Shown piece by piece: positions 1 through 8,290 of a DNA stretch of 64,000 bases. Source of the stretch: Microbacterium sp. CH12i (GTDB lineage Bacteria; Actinomycetota; Actinomycetes; Actinomycetales; Microbacteriaceae); assembly GCF_000685355.1 (NCBI RefSeq), contig NZ_JHET01000010.1, positions 1 through 64,000 of the forward strand. Reading direction: 5' to 3'. A program made the position numbers and the translations under genes. Each line of letters begins with the position of its first letter. Within the stretch, counting starts at the first letter, position 1. The notes below the pieces were generated by a model, which made no database searches, was not told where the DNA came from, and worked only from the letters and a program-made list of their open reading frames with translations.

Positions 1-398
1 CACCGCCGGACGGCGGCGGCTCCAACGGGTACCGCACGAGGTTGTGGAAGACCGAACTCGCCGCTCTCGCCGCCGACACCGGGCTGGCCATCACGGTGTG
101 CCACCTGCCGCCCGGCACGAGCAAGTGGAACAAAATCGAGCACGGCCTGTTCTCCTATATCTCGATGAACTGGCGAGGCAGACCGTTGACCAGTCACGAG
201 GTCATCGTGAACACCATCGCCGCCACCACGACGCGGACGGGCTTACGTGTCCACGCTGAACTCGACCAGAACGAGTACCCGCTCGGCGTGAAGATCCCTG
301 ACCAGCAGATGAAGGCCCTCGAGGCCGACGGGATCCTCGCCCGCCACGACTGGCACCCAGAATGGAACTACACGCTCAACTCGACACGCCCAAGTTAA
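1..398 (+). CDS. ISAzo13-type transposase, C-terminal part (cut by window edge)
   Basis: The reading frame is open from the left edge (frame starting at base 3) and ends with TAA at 396-398. It carries the strongly conserved end of the ISAzo13/Rhodopirellula-type DDE transposases: a GGGSNGYRTRLWK block, then PPGTSKWNKIEHGLFS, SMNWRGRPLTS and a terminal HPEWNYT. These include the region of the third catalytic acidic residue (IEH). The N-terminal two thirds of the protein lies outside the window, so I cannot say whether the element is active. The frame is the same as that of the glycosyltransferase fragment downstream, and the insertion appears to have separated that gene from its 5' part. Confidence 0.85.
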   Translation, partial: PPDGGGSNGYRTRLWKTELAALAADTGLAITVCHLPPGTSKWNKIEHGLFSYISMNWRGRPLTSHEVIVNTIAATTTRTGLRVHAELDQNEYPLGVKIPDQQMKALEADGILARHDWHPEWNYTLNSTRPS

Positions 399-416
399 TA
401 TTCAGCGAGCCCTAAC
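1..416 (+). mobile_element. Right-hand part of an ISAzo13-family insertion sequence
   Basis: The transposase end is followed by only about 18 bases before glycosyltransferase coding sequence resumes (GGLLILPKLW from base 417). The right end of the element must therefore lie at about 400-416. The other end and its inverted repeat are outside the window, so neither the exact border nor a target duplication can be checked here. Confidence 0.6.
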
Positions 417-1202
417 GGCGGCCTGCTGATCCTGCCGAAGCTGTGGCAGCAGATGCGAGAAGCCCGGCGAATTCACAAGCCGCTCAGCCTCGCGCAGGTG
501 TCGCTGCGCATGAACTACATGGCGTCGATCGCGTGGGCAAGCTTCGGCCTCATCTTCCTGCTGGTCTACCCATACGACAACCGTCTGGTGAGTCCGTTCA
601 TCCTGATCGGTGCACTGCCGTACTTCCTCGCGATGGCGAGCGATCTGCATTACACCGGCTACAAGCGCACTGATATCTTCCGTATCTACGGGTTCAACCT
701 CATCCTGCTTCCGGTTAACCTCGCCGGGGTGCTGAAGTCTCTGCAACAGGGACTCACCGGCCAGAAAATCCCGTTCGCCCGCACGCCGAAGGTGAAGGAC
801 CGCACAAGTTCTCCGCTGCTGTACGTGGTCGCTCCGATCGCGATCATCGCCTTCTCGGTGTTTGTCGCCTGGCGCAGCTGGGCAGATGGCTCCTGGTGGA
901 CGCTCGGGTTCTCGAGCTTCAACGCATTCTGCGCGACGTGGGCGTTCATGGGGAACATCGGCATCCGCAATGCGATCGTCGACATCTGGATCGGGTTGAC
1001 CGATTGGATGTGGGTAGACATTGACCACGAGGATGCTGACGAAGTGCATGCCGCCACGACTCCCGACTGGCGTGCGATCCTGCACGAGGGGCACCCCGCT
1101 CCCGGTGCCCCAGGGGTCGGGTCTGTGCGCGAACCTGTCGTGACGGAAATCCCCGTGCATATAGCTCATGATGAACTCACGCGCACGGAGGCCGTCGCAT
1201 GA
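399..1202 (+). pseudogene. Processive family 2 glycosyltransferase, 3' fragment (5' end removed by IS)
   Basis: This is the membrane C-terminal part of a cellulose-synthase/BcsA-like GT2 protein. It begins with the post-catalytic GGLLILPKLW block at 417 and then has about five hydrophobic spans (FGLIFLLVYPY, SPFILIGALPYFL, FNLILLPVNL, LLYVVAPIAIIAFSVF, AFCATWAFMG). The nucleotide-sugar binding domain with its DxD and QxxRW motifs is absent, because the frame runs into the IS at about 416. An internal ATG at 453 could start a shortened product, but without the catalytic domain it could not be an active transferase. The stop overlaps the start of the GH18-like gene (ATGA, 1199-1202), so the two were one translationally coupled operon making and trimming a polysaccharide. 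The 5' half may survive on the other side of the IS. Confidence 0.7.
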
Positions 1203-2740
1203 CCACGAATCCCACGCCCCCTGGCCTCCACCGCGGCCGGCGGCTCTCTGGCTGGCGCGTACTCATCGGCGTTGTCATCGCATTGGCGGTCATCGCTGGC
1301 GCCGTCGCCGTGCCGTGGTACCTCGCGGAGCGCGCACCGGCGGCCACGACCCCGGCTGGCCCGCGGTGGTTCGGCGGATACTTCGATGTCACCGCGGCGT
1401 CTGTCTCGACCACGCCGACTGTCGGCGATGGCACCGATGACACCGTTGTACTGGCGTTCGTGGTGGCCGCTGCTGCAGATCAGTGCGAACCGTCGTGGGG
1501 CGCCGCATACAGCCTCGCGGATGCCGGCACCGAGCTCGACCTCGACCGTCGCGTCGACAACATGCGTCGTGATGGCGCGCACGTGGCGGTGTCATTCGGC
1601 GGCGCGCTGAACACCGAGCTCGGCGTGGCGTGTTCGACCACGAGCGAACTGGCGGACGCCTATCGGGCGGTGATCGATCGGTACCGCGTCTCAACGATCG
1701 ATCTTGACCTCGAGAATGAGAGCCTCGCCGACGCGGCAGCTGGTGCCCGGCGGGCCGCAGCCGTCGCGCAGGTGCAGAAGAGGTCCGACAACGATCTGAG
1801 TGTGTGGCTCACTCTGCCGACGGCCACCGATGGGCTTACTGACCAAGGCATCGCCGCGGTCCGGCAATTGTTGGAGGCTGGGGTCGATCTCACCGGCGTC
1901 AACGCCATGACTATGGACTACGGCACAGACCTTGCCGGTAAGTCCATGGCCGAAGCATCCATCAGCGCACTTGAGGCAGTCAACGATCAGCTGACCACGC
2001 TGTACGCGGACCTGCGGATCGCGCTGCCCACCGGCGGCGCATGGGCCTTGCTCGGCGCTACGCCCATGATCGGCCAGAACGATGTCGTCGATGAGGTGTT
2101 CACGATTGCCGACGCGCAGCAGCTGAACGAGTTCGCGACGAAACAGCGTCTCGCTCGAATGTCGATGTGGTCGATCAACCGCGACCGCACCTGCGGCCCG
2201 AACTATCCAGACGTCTCGGTGGTGTCTGACGCGTGCAGCGGCGTTGAGCAGAATTCAGTGACCTTTGCCAGTGTGCTCTCCCCCGGATTCGATGAATCAC
2301 CGTCCGACTCGGTGACCCCCTCCCCGGTATCCACGCCCATCCCCGATGACCCGAAGACCAGCCCGTACCCGATCTGGTCGCCCAGAGTCGCGTACTCGGC
2401 TGGGGTCCGCGTTGTATGGCACGGCTACGTATACGTCGCGAAGTGGTGGGTGACCGGCGCACCAGAACCTGACGACCCGACACAGGCGGCAAATCAGACA
2501 TCTTGGACGCTGCTGGGTGCGGTGCTGCCCGACGACGAGCCGTTCACGCTGCCGACCGTCGCAGCCGGCACATATCCGGAATGGATCCCGGCCCAGATGT
2601 ATGAGACCGGTGCCCGAGTGGTGGTTGACGGCGTGCCGTTCGAGGCCAAGTGGTGGACGCAGGGCGAAGACCCCACGATCGGGATCACTGATCACGATCG
2701 GTCACCATGGACAGTTGTCATGGCGGATGCCGCGAAGTGA
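1199..2740 (+). CDS. Membrane-anchored GH18 (chitinase-like) protein with two C-terminal carbohydrate-binding modules
   Basis: The protein has 513 residues. Residues about 20-43 form one hydrophobic N-terminal segment (signal anchor). A TIM-barrel type GH18-like domain follows at about 55-350. The family motif DxxDxDxE is present as D168-L-D170-L-E172, with Ser in place of the first Asp, and a VNAMTMDYG strand follows it. Two short aromatic modules at about 390-440 (YPIWSPRVAYSAG, AKWWVTG, SWTLLG) and 459-510 (YPEWIPAQMYETG, AKWWTQG, PWTVV) look like CBM5/12 chitin-binding domains. The Thr/Pro-rich stretch before them is a linker. Start: ATG overlapping the upstream stop. It probably acts outside the cell on the product of the adjoining transferase. 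Function is by family; the substrate is not known. Confidence 0.8.
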   Translation: MTTNPTPPGLHRGRRLSGWRVLIGVVIALAVIAGAVAVPWYLAERAPAATTPAGPRWFGGYFDVTAASVSTTPTVGDGTDDTVVLAFVVAAAADQCEPSWGAAYSLADAGTELDLDRRVDNMRRDGAHVAVSFGGALNTELGVACSTTSELADAYRAVIDRYRVSTIDLDLENESLADAAAGARRAAAVAQVQKRSDNDLSVWLTLPTATDGLTDQGIAAVRQLLEAGVDLTGVNAMTMDYGTDLAGKSMAEASISALEAVNDQLTTLYADLRIALPTGGAWALLGATPMIGQNDVVDEVFTIADAQQLNEFATKQRLARMSMWSINRDRTCGPNYPDVSVVSDACSGVEQNSVTFASVLSPGFDESPSDSVTPSPVSTPIPDDPKTSPYPIWSPRVAYSAGVRVVWHGYVYVAKWWVTGAPEPDDPTQAANQTSWTLLGAVLPDDEPFTLPTVAAGTYPEWIPAQMYETGARVVVDGVPFEAKWWTQGEDPTIGITDHDRSPWTVVMADAAK

Positions 2741-2747
2741 CGCTCGC

Positions 2748-3614
2748 TCAGCCGTTCAGGGAACCCCGGGTATTGGTGGACGGGGTCAGCCGATAGCCGA
2801 CGCCGCGCACTGTTTCGATGTAGCTCGGCTCAACAGGATTGTCGCCGATCTTGCGGCGGAGGTTCGCGATGTGCGCCTCGATCGCACGCTTGTCTGGCTC
2901 GCCGACGTAGAACGACAACCCGAGGTCTTCGCCACGCAGCACCAGCGCCAGGTCAGACTTGCTGCGCACGCGCCGCTTCGATTCGAGCAGCGTCGCGAGC
3001 AGATCGAACTCGGTGCGCGTCAAGTCGGCTTCACGCTCCGCGATGAGCACGGTGTGCGTCGCGAGGTTGAGGCGGATGTCGCGGTGCGACTGCCACTCGG
3101 CGACATCGTCGTCCGGGCGCACGACCGGCGGCGCCGCAACCAGGACCGCAGCACTGGGTGCTGCGGAACGGGCGGCGCTCACCGGGGACCCAGGATTGGC
3201 GCTCAGGCGGTCGGCACTCATATTGTCTTCAAAGCGCGGGCGGCGCATGAGCGCTTCGATTCGAGCGCGCAGCTCTCGCGGACGAAATGGCTTGACGAGG
3301 TACTCGTCGGCACCAGATCCGAGGCCCAGGACGACATCCGATTCTTCAGCGAGTGCGGACAGCATCACGATGTAGGTAGAGCTGATCTTGCGAATGCGAC
3401 GCGCTACTTCGAATCCGTCAATGCCCGGGAGGTTGATATCGAGGGTCGTGATCACGGGCTGGTGCTTCTCGACGGCGGCGAGGCCGTCAAGTCCGGACTC
3501 CGTGGGAACGACCTCGAATCCGGCAGCACGAAAGACTTCATCCAAAAGGGTACGAACGTCGGGGTCGTCCTCGATTACCACCGCAACCTTTGGTTGCAAA
3601 GAACTCTCAGTCAT
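2748..3614 (-). CDS. Two-component response regulator, OmpR/PhoB type
   Basis: The 288-residue protein has an N-terminal receiver domain (acidic pair E15-D16-D17, phospho-acceptor D59 in TTLDINLPG, Ser in MLSAL, Lys in VKPFRPRE) ending at about 125. A linker rich in Ala/Pro/Val follows. The C-terminal winged-helix DNA-binding domain at about 180-280 has EADLTRTEFDLLATL, KRAIEAHIANLRRKIG and YIETVRGVGYRL. It lies only 7 bases from the convergent GH18-like gene, and no kinase adjoins it. The receiver is strikingly similar to the single-domain receiver at 49470-49838 (shared TTLDI, PGIDGFE, KPFRPRE, MRRPR). The kinase at 46357 is therefore a candidate partner for both. Confidence 0.9.
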   Translation of the reverse strand: MTESSLQPKVAVVIEDDPDVRTLLDEVFRAAGFEVVPTESGLDGLAAVEKHQPVITTLDINLPGIDGFEVARRIRKISSTYIVMLSALAEESDVVLGLGSGADEYLVKPFRPRELRARIEALMRRPRFEDNMSADRLSANPGSPVSAARSAAPSAAVLVAAPPVVRPDDDVAEWQSHRDIRLNLATHTVLIAEREADLTRTEFDLLATLLESKRRVRSKSDLALVLRGEDLGLSFYVGEPDKRAIEAHIANLRRKIGDNPVEPSYIETVRGVGYRLTPSTNTRGSLNG

Positions 3615-3778
3615 GACTGCCCCCTCAGGCTGTTCTCAAAGAAGTATCACGCACTAGGCGGTGCGCGGTACAACTAGCGCGTTGCACTCGACAACTAGCC
3701 AAAAGTCTAGCGACCACAACAGGCAACTGAACGAAAGCCTAACGGTTCGTCTGCCATTAGTCACGGATATCTGCCAGA

Positions 3779-4261
3779 TCAGCGCGCGACGCACTCGATC
3801 GTCACGGCTCGCGGAGCGTCGGCGTCGAGGTCTTCATCGGCCACGCCTTCCGCTCCTCCGACGGGGCGCTCGAGCTCGATATCCCACCAGGTATCAGCGA
3901 CTGCCGAGGCCATTTCGCGGCCCCACTCGATCACGACGACAGACCGAGCAAAGTCGATGTCAAGGTCGTCTAGTTCTGCCGCCGATCCCAGCCGGTAGGC
4001 GTCGACATGCACGAGCGGTGCACCGCCGACGAGTGAGGGATGCGTGCGGGCGATGACGAACGTCGGACTCTGCACCGGTCCTCGCACGCAGAGTCCCTCT
4101 GCAAGCCCGCGGGTGAAGGTGGTCTTGCCCGCGCCCAGCGGACCGGTGAGCACGAGCAGGTCTCCGGGCGCGAGTTGTTCGCCGATGACGAATCCGAGGT
4201 GCTCCATGTCATCCGATGTGGCGATCTCACGGCGTCCGAGGAAGGCCGGGTCGACACTCAT
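3779..4261 (-). CDS. tsaE: tRNA threonylcarbamoyladenosine biosynthesis ATPase TsaE
   Basis: TsaE is the P-loop ATPase that works with TsaB and TsaD to put the t6A modification on tRNAs reading ANN codons. The protein has 160 residues with a Walker A motif GPLGAGKTT (about 40-48), followed by TRGLAEGL, SPTFVI and VHVDAYRL, all typical of the family. I chose ATG at 4261 rather than a longer frame because it overlaps the alr stop (ATGA at 4258-4261). In related actinobacteria tsaB, rimI and tsaD usually follow. Here the next gene downstream is a response regulator, so that linkage is broken. Confidence 0.93.
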   Translation of the reverse strand: MSVDPAFLGRREIATSDDMEHLGFVIGEQLAPGDLLVLTGPLGAGKTTFTRGLAEGLCVRGPVQSPTFVIARTHPSLVGGAPLVHVDAYRLGSAAELDDLDIDFARSVVVIEWGREMASAVADTWWDIELERPVGGAEGVADEDLDADAPRAVTIECVAR

Positions 4262-5388
4262 GCGTTCCTCCGCGGAACGCGGTTGCCGATCCGCGTGACG
4301 ATGTCGTAGTTGATGGTGCTCGCGGCATCCGCCCATTCGGTCGCGGAGGGCGCCCCGAGCGTCGGATCGCCGAACAGCACCGCCTCATCGCCGACCGCAA
4401 CATGGCTGTCGCCGACGTCGACGACGAACTGGTCCATGGCGATGCGTCCGGCGACCGTGAACCGACGACCGTTGATGATGACCGGTCCTCTTCCGGATGC
4501 TTGGCGCGGGACACCGTCGGCGTAGCCGAGCGGAATCAGTGCCAAGGTCGTCTCCTGAGCGACGCGATGGTCGTAACCGTAAGAGATGCCGGTGCCTGCG
4601 GGCACTCGCCGCACGGCCGCGACGGCGCCACGCAGAGTCATCGCAGGGCGCAGTCCAAGCTCTGCAGAGGAGCGATCATCGAACGGTGAAAGTCCGTAGA
4701 GCCCGATGCCGATGCGCACGGCATCAAGTCGCGCCTCTGGCAGGTCGATAGCTGCGGCAGTGGCGGCGATGTGTCGAATCTCGGGGTGCAGGCCAGCGGA
4801 TGCCGCCGCCGCAGTGCCCGCTTCGAACCGGGCGAGAGCTTCAATATCGTCGACGCGTGAGGCGTTCGACAGGTGGCTGAAGAGTCCGATGATCCGGAGG
4901 CGTCCGATGCGCTCGAGGCGTGCGGCTTCGGCGAAGATGCGCCCCCAGTCGCTGGGCGCGATGCCGTTGCGTGAGAGCCCGGTCTCGAGCTTGAGGTGCA
5001 CACCGACCGGCCCGTTGGCGCCGGCGGCGGCACCCGCCGCTTCGAGCTGATCGAATGACGAGATGCCGACTTCGATGCCGTCGGCGGCAGCCTGCTCGAA
5101 CCGCTGCCCCGGCTCGTGCAGCCACGCGATGACCGGGGCATTTATGCCCTGGCGACGAAGGTCGATCGCTTCAGAGACATCAGCGACGCCGAGGCGGGTC
5201 GCGCCACCCGAGAGCGCGGCGACGGCGGCCGGTGCGGCACCGTGGCCGTATCCGTTGGCTTTGACGACCGCGATGACCTCGGTGCCGGTGAGTCGGCGGA
5301 GGTGGCGGGTGTTATCGGCGATGGCATCCATCTCGATCGTCGCCTCGCGGAATGGTGCGTTCGCGGCTTCACGGAATGGAGCGTTCAC
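4258..5388 (-). CDS. alr: Alanine racemase
   Basis: Alr is a PLP enzyme that interconverts L- and D-alanine for peptidoglycan. The protein has 376 residues. K43 in AVVKANGYGHG is the PLP lysine. The second catalytic base is the Tyr in ISYGYDH, and the C-terminal part has PLGYADGVPR and GRIAMDQFVVD. The GTG start at 5388 overlaps the acpS stop (GTGA). The first 16 codons contain an imperfect duplication of NAPFREA, so the mature homologous region begins only at about residue 15 (REATIEMDAI). The gene is in an operon with acpS upstream and tsaE downstream. Confidence 0.93.
   Translation of the reverse strand: MNAPFREAANAPFREATIEMDAIADNTRHLRRLTGTEVIAVVKANGYGHGAAPAAVAALSGGATRLGVADVSEAIDLRRQGINAPVIAWLHEPGQRFEQAAADGIEVGISSFDQLEAAGAAAGANGPVGVHLKLETGLSRNGIAPSDWGRIFAEAARLERIGRLRIIGLFSHLSNASRVDDIEALARFEAGTAAAASAGLHPEIRHIAATAAAIDLPEARLDAVRIGIGLYGLSPFDDRSSAELGLRPAMTLRGAVAAVRRVPAGTGISYGYDHRVAQETTLALIPLGYADGVPRQASGRGPVIINGRRFTVAGRIAMDQFVVDVGDSHVAVGDEAVLFGDPTLGAPSATEWADAASTINYDIVTRIGNRVPRRNA
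5341..5388 (-). repeat. 24-bp imperfect tandem duplication at the alr start
   Basis: Two adjacent 24-bp units encode NAPFREAA and NAPFREAT. They differ at a handful of bases. The repeat lengthens the N-terminus by eight codons in frame, without touching the catalytic core. Confidence 0.75.
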
Positions 5389-5743
5389 AGCGGCGCTCCT
5401 TCGGCGACGACGAAGGCGGTAGCGAGGCCCGCATCATGCGACATGGTGAGATGCAGGTTCACGATGCCCTTGCCTGTGACAGCGTCGCAGTGCTGCCGGA
5501 GAGTACGAAGTACGGTCTGCCGGACGGTTCTGACGCAATCTCGATCTCTGTCCAGTGCACACCGTCCGACCCGCCGAGTGCCTTGATCAACGCTTCTTTC
5601 GCCGCGTACCTGGCGGCGAGCGAGGGCAGTCGCAGCGTGCGTTCGGAAGGGGCGAAGAGTCGCTCCATCAACCGCGGAGTTCTCGCCATCGTGCGCTCGA
5701 ACCGCGGGATGTCGACGAGGTCGATGCCGGTGCCGATGATCAC
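5385..5743 (-). CDS. acpS: Holo-[acyl-carrier-protein] synthase AcpS (frame broken once near 5475)
   Basis: AcpS transfers 4'-phosphopantetheine from CoA to a serine of carrier proteins and is needed for fatty acid synthesis. The GTG start at 5743 gives IIGTGIDLVDIPRFER (Mg-binding Asp) and RYAAKEALIKALGG (catalytic Glu/Lys). In the given sequence the frame stops early after TLSQARAS. The missing end, GIVNLHLTMSHDAGLATAFVVAEG, is encoded one base out of frame and terminates exactly on the alr GTG (GTGA overlap). One extra G in the GGG run at about 5475 restores a normal-length protein (Q-A-R-G-I-V). Since the gene is essential and the rest is conserved, I read this as a sequence error. It could also charge the carrier protein encoded at 18563-18937. 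Confidence 0.88.
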
Positions 5744-5986
5744 TCGTCCAGCCTACTCGGGCGCGTAATATGATGACAGATTCCGCACGAAGCCGTATTT
5801 TTTCTACCATTCAGGCCACGGTTCGGATATGGTGAGCGTAATCTGAATAGTTTGACCGCGTGCGCCGCTGGGAATCGGCACACATCGTGAGTGGGATCAC
5901 GAGGTCGAGCAGTACCACGATTTTGTGGCTTCAGATGAACCGTGCGTGTGGGACGTGCGGTAGGGGAAATACGTACTGGGGAAACA
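5744..5986. promoter_or_regulatory. Divergent intergenic region between acpS and the first EPS gene
   Basis: About 240 bases separate acpS (minus) from the first EPS reading frame (plus). The stretch is locally AT-richer (poly-T run near 5800) than the flanking genes and must hold both promoters. I see no convincing -35/-10 pair. A small inverted repeat, CGTGA-N6-TCACG, lies at about 5886-5901. Confidence 0.4.
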
Positions 5987-6040
5987 ATGTCGCACTGGGG
6001 ATTTTTGCGTGCATTCACGGCTGGGCAACCACGGATATGA
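5987..6040 (+). CDS. Candidate 17-residue leader peptide of the sugar transferase gene
   Basis: ATG at 5987 is preceded by a good ribosome-binding site (GGGGAAAC, about 6 bases upstream). It encodes [17 protein letters not shown] and ends with a TGA that overlaps the next ATG (ATGA, 6037-6040). The downstream start has no good ribosome-binding site of its own, so translation is probably coupled through this short frame. It could also be the true N-terminus of the transferase thrown out of frame by an indel, but the amino acids do not join obviously to the next frame. Confidence 0.45.
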   Translation: MSHWGFLRAFTAGQPRI

Positions 6041-7566
6041 CGTCCGTCGAAGATGCCCTGAGCCTGACGCGCGAGGGGTCAACCCTCCTGACGGCGGCAA
6101 CGCCGCGCGCGTTCCGTGCCGAGACAGCGGCGGTACAGCCGCGCGCTTCGGTTCCGCTGGAGCACCGTCGGCAGTGGGAACGGACGCACCGCGTCCGTCT
6201 CGCTCTCACGGATGCAGCTGTTATCACGACCGTCATCGCGGTCGCGTGTGGCATCCAGCTTCCCCTCGGTGAGCCACTCACCGGTGTCGCGCTGCACGGC
6301 GGGCTGCTCGCCGCCGTGTGGTTCATCGCGCTGTGGACGATCCGCAGCTACGACGCGGCGCTTTCCCCAACGAGCACGGACGAGTACCGCAGCGTTGCGC
6401 ACGCCAGCGGTATAGCCATCGGGGCGATGGCTATCGTCGCACTGCTGCTCGAGTGGGAATCGATGCGGCTGACCGTGCTCATTGCATTGCCTGCGGGTCT
6501 CCTCGGCCTGCTGGTGAGCAGAGTGTCCTGGCGGCGCTGGCTGAGCAGCCGACGCCGCCAGGGCCAGTTCACCTCGCGCACCCTCATCGTCGGCAACCGT
6601 GAAGACGTCGAGTACGCGGCGCGCATCCTGCATCCGATCGGAACCGCCGGCTATGAAGTCGTCGGCGTGACGTTGCTCGATGGCAATGCCCGCGAACTGC
6701 AGGTCGAGAACACCACCATCCCGGTGCTCGGAAATTTCACGTCGATTGCTCAGGTCGCCTCTGAGGTGCAGGCCGACACGGTTTTCGTGGCGAGTCGACC
6801 CGAAGGCAACCCCGACTTCGTCAAGAAGCTCAGCTGGCAGCTCGAAGGCACAGCGGCCGAGCTGGTCCTTGCAAACCGCCTGGCCGACGTCGTCGGTCAA
6901 CGTCTGTCGCTCGAGCCGGTTGACGGGATGCCCCTGATCCGCGTGCAGATCGCCACGCACACCGGCAGCCGACACCTCTTCAAACGGGCCATCGACATCG
7001 TCACCTCAGCGCTCGCGCTCATTCCGATCGCGCTGGCCACACCTGTTCTCGCGCTGCTCATCAAGCTCGACAGCCCCGGTCCGGTGTTCTTCTTCCAAGA
7101 ACGCGTAGGGCGAGACGGGCGCCGATTCCGCATGATCAAGTTCCGCTCGATGAGCACCGGCGCTGAACATCAACTCGGCGCGCTCAAGGAAAAGAACGAC
7201 GGGGCTGGACCACTGTTCAAGCTCAAAGACGATCCTCGCGTGACGCGCGTGGGACGGGTGCTGAGAAAGCTCTCACTCGACGAGCTACCGCAGTTCTGGA
7301 ATGTCCTCGCCGGAGAGATGAGCGTAGTGGGGCCTCGGCCTCCGTTGCCCCACGAGACCATGTCCTACGACAGCACCGTTTCGCGCAGGCTGTACATCAA
7401 ACCAGGCATCACCGGCCTGTGGCAGGTTTCCGGGCGCAGCGACCTCTCGTGGGAAGAGAGCATCCGCCTCGACCTGCGATACGTCGAGAACTGGTCCGTC
7501 GTCAACGACCTGAAAATCATGTGGCGCACCGCCAGCGTGATGTTCGCGCCGAAGGGCGCGTACTGA
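6037..7566 (+). CDS. Undecaprenyl-phosphate sugar-1-phosphate transferase (WcaJ/WbaP-like), EPS initiation
   Basis: This membrane enzyme starts EPS repeat-unit assembly by moving a sugar-1-phosphate from a UDP-sugar onto undecaprenyl phosphate. From ATG 6037 it has 509 residues. About 45-150 holds four to five membrane spans, then a CoA-binding-like Rossmann domain ([18 protein letters not shown]) follows. At about 313-505 is the bacterial sugar-transferase domain: [74 protein letters not shown] split over consecutive blocks, and [14 protein letters not shown]. Start choice follows the ATGA overlap with the leader ORF; longer upstream frames lack homologous sequence. It opens the plus-strand arm of the EPS locus. 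The sugar specificity (Glc or Gal) cannot be read. Confidence 0.92.
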   Translation: MTSVEDALSLTREGSTLLTAATPRAFRAETAAVQPRASVPLEHRRQWERTHRVRLALTDAAVITTVIAVACGIQLPLGEPLTGVALHGGLLAAVWFIALWTIRSYDAALSPTSTDEYRSVAHASGIAIGAMAIVALLLEWESMRLTVLIALPAGLLGLLVSRVSWRRWLSSRRRQGQFTSRTLIVGNREDVEYAARILHPIGTAGYEVVGVTLLDGNARELQVENTTIPVLGNFTSIAQVASEVQADTVFVASRPEGNPDFVKKLSWQLEGTAAELVLANRLADVVGQRLSLEPVDGMPLIRVQIATHTGSRHLFKRAIDIVTSALALIPIALATPVLALLIKLDSPGPVFFFQERVGRDGRRFRMIKFRSMSTGAEHQLGALKEKNDGAGPLFKLKDDPRVTRVGRVLRKLSLDELPQFWNVLAGEMSVVGPRPPLPHETMSYDSTVSRRLYIKPGITGLWQVSGRSDLSWEESIRLDLRYVENWSVVNDLKIMWRTASVMFAPKGAY

Positions 7567-7650
7567 CAGCACCACAATGCGACCCCACTGTGATTCGATC
7601 ACGTGAGAGGCTGTGAACAGGGGCATCAGTAGCCGAGGGGAAGCGGTTTG

Positions 7651-8289
7651 ATGACAGGCAAAATAAGGCGATCATCGCTGACGCCAGCGATGAAGGTCGC
7701 GATCGCTGTAGCGAGCGTGATCGTGGTCTGCGGGATCATCGTGGTCGCCGCGTTGAACGTGGCAGGCCAGCGCACATCCTCGCCGCCCAGCGTCGGGCCG
7801 TCCGCCACCTCATCCATGTCGGAGGGCGCACCGGCGACGACCCCCGGGCCCTTGCCTGGAGCGACTCCGACGTCTGGCTCAGAGGTACAGCAGCCATCCG
7901 CAGCACCCGGCAGCGGTCTTCCGCCGCTCGAACCGGCAAATCCGCTTGTCTCGGCGCCATTGCCGGGCTCCGGATCGCTCAACGGGGGCATCGTCAAGGG
8001 CTTCCCTGCTGGCATCGCCGATGCCATGGATGGCTCGAACATCATCTCCACCTCCATCGCCACTGAGGGCAGCGTTATGCAGCTCAGCCTGGTGGCATCT
8101 TCCGCAGCGACGCCGGATGAAATCCGCGCGCACTATCGCGCGCTCTGGAGCGCGCTCGGTCTGCGTGAACAGCCCGGCAACGACGAAACCATTGCCTTCA
8201 TCGGCGCATACGAATCACTGTCATTGAGCATTGGACCTTCGGGAACGGGCAACCGTTACACGATCTTCGGCGTGTTCCGGACGGAGTGA
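7651..8289 (+). CDS. Membrane-anchored extracytoplasmic protein of unknown function
   Basis: The protein has 213 residues. A short basic N-terminus precedes one membrane span at about 15-37 (MKVAIAVASVIVVCGIIVVAAL). A Ser/Thr/Pro/Gly-rich linker covers about 45-125, and a compact C-terminal domain of about 85 residues follows (SNIISTSIATEGSVMQLSLVASS, ATPDEIRAHYRALWSALGL). ATG 7651 follows a strong GAGGGGAAG ribosome-binding site, which I prefer to the TTG one codon earlier. The stop lies one base before the GTG of the MFS gene, so the two are co-translated. I do not recognise a family. Confidence 0.7.
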   Translation: MTGKIRRSSLTPAMKVAIAVASVIVVCGIIVVAALNVAGQRTSSPPSVGPSATSSMSEGAPATTPGPLPGATPTSGSEVQQPSAAPGSGLPPLEPANPLVSAPLPGSGSLNGGIVKGFPAGIADAMDGSNIISTSIATEGSVMQLSLVASSAATPDEIRAHYRALWSALGLREQPGNDETIAFIGAYESLSLSIGPSGTGNRYTIFGVFRTE

Positions 8290-8290
8290 C

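Noticed and set aside
402..1169. Long minus-strand frame opposite the glycosyltransferase fragment
   Set aside because: Arg/His/Asp-rich product with no motif, antisense to a clear membrane protein; a usual high-GC shadow.
5385..5743. acpS as a genuine pseudogene
   Set aside because: The gene is essential, the rest is conserved and a one-G correction restores both the protein and the overlap with alr.
8231..8290. Longer start for the MFS permease
   Set aside because: It would overlap the preceding gene by 59 bases with no homologous residues; GTG 8291 follows directly after that stop.
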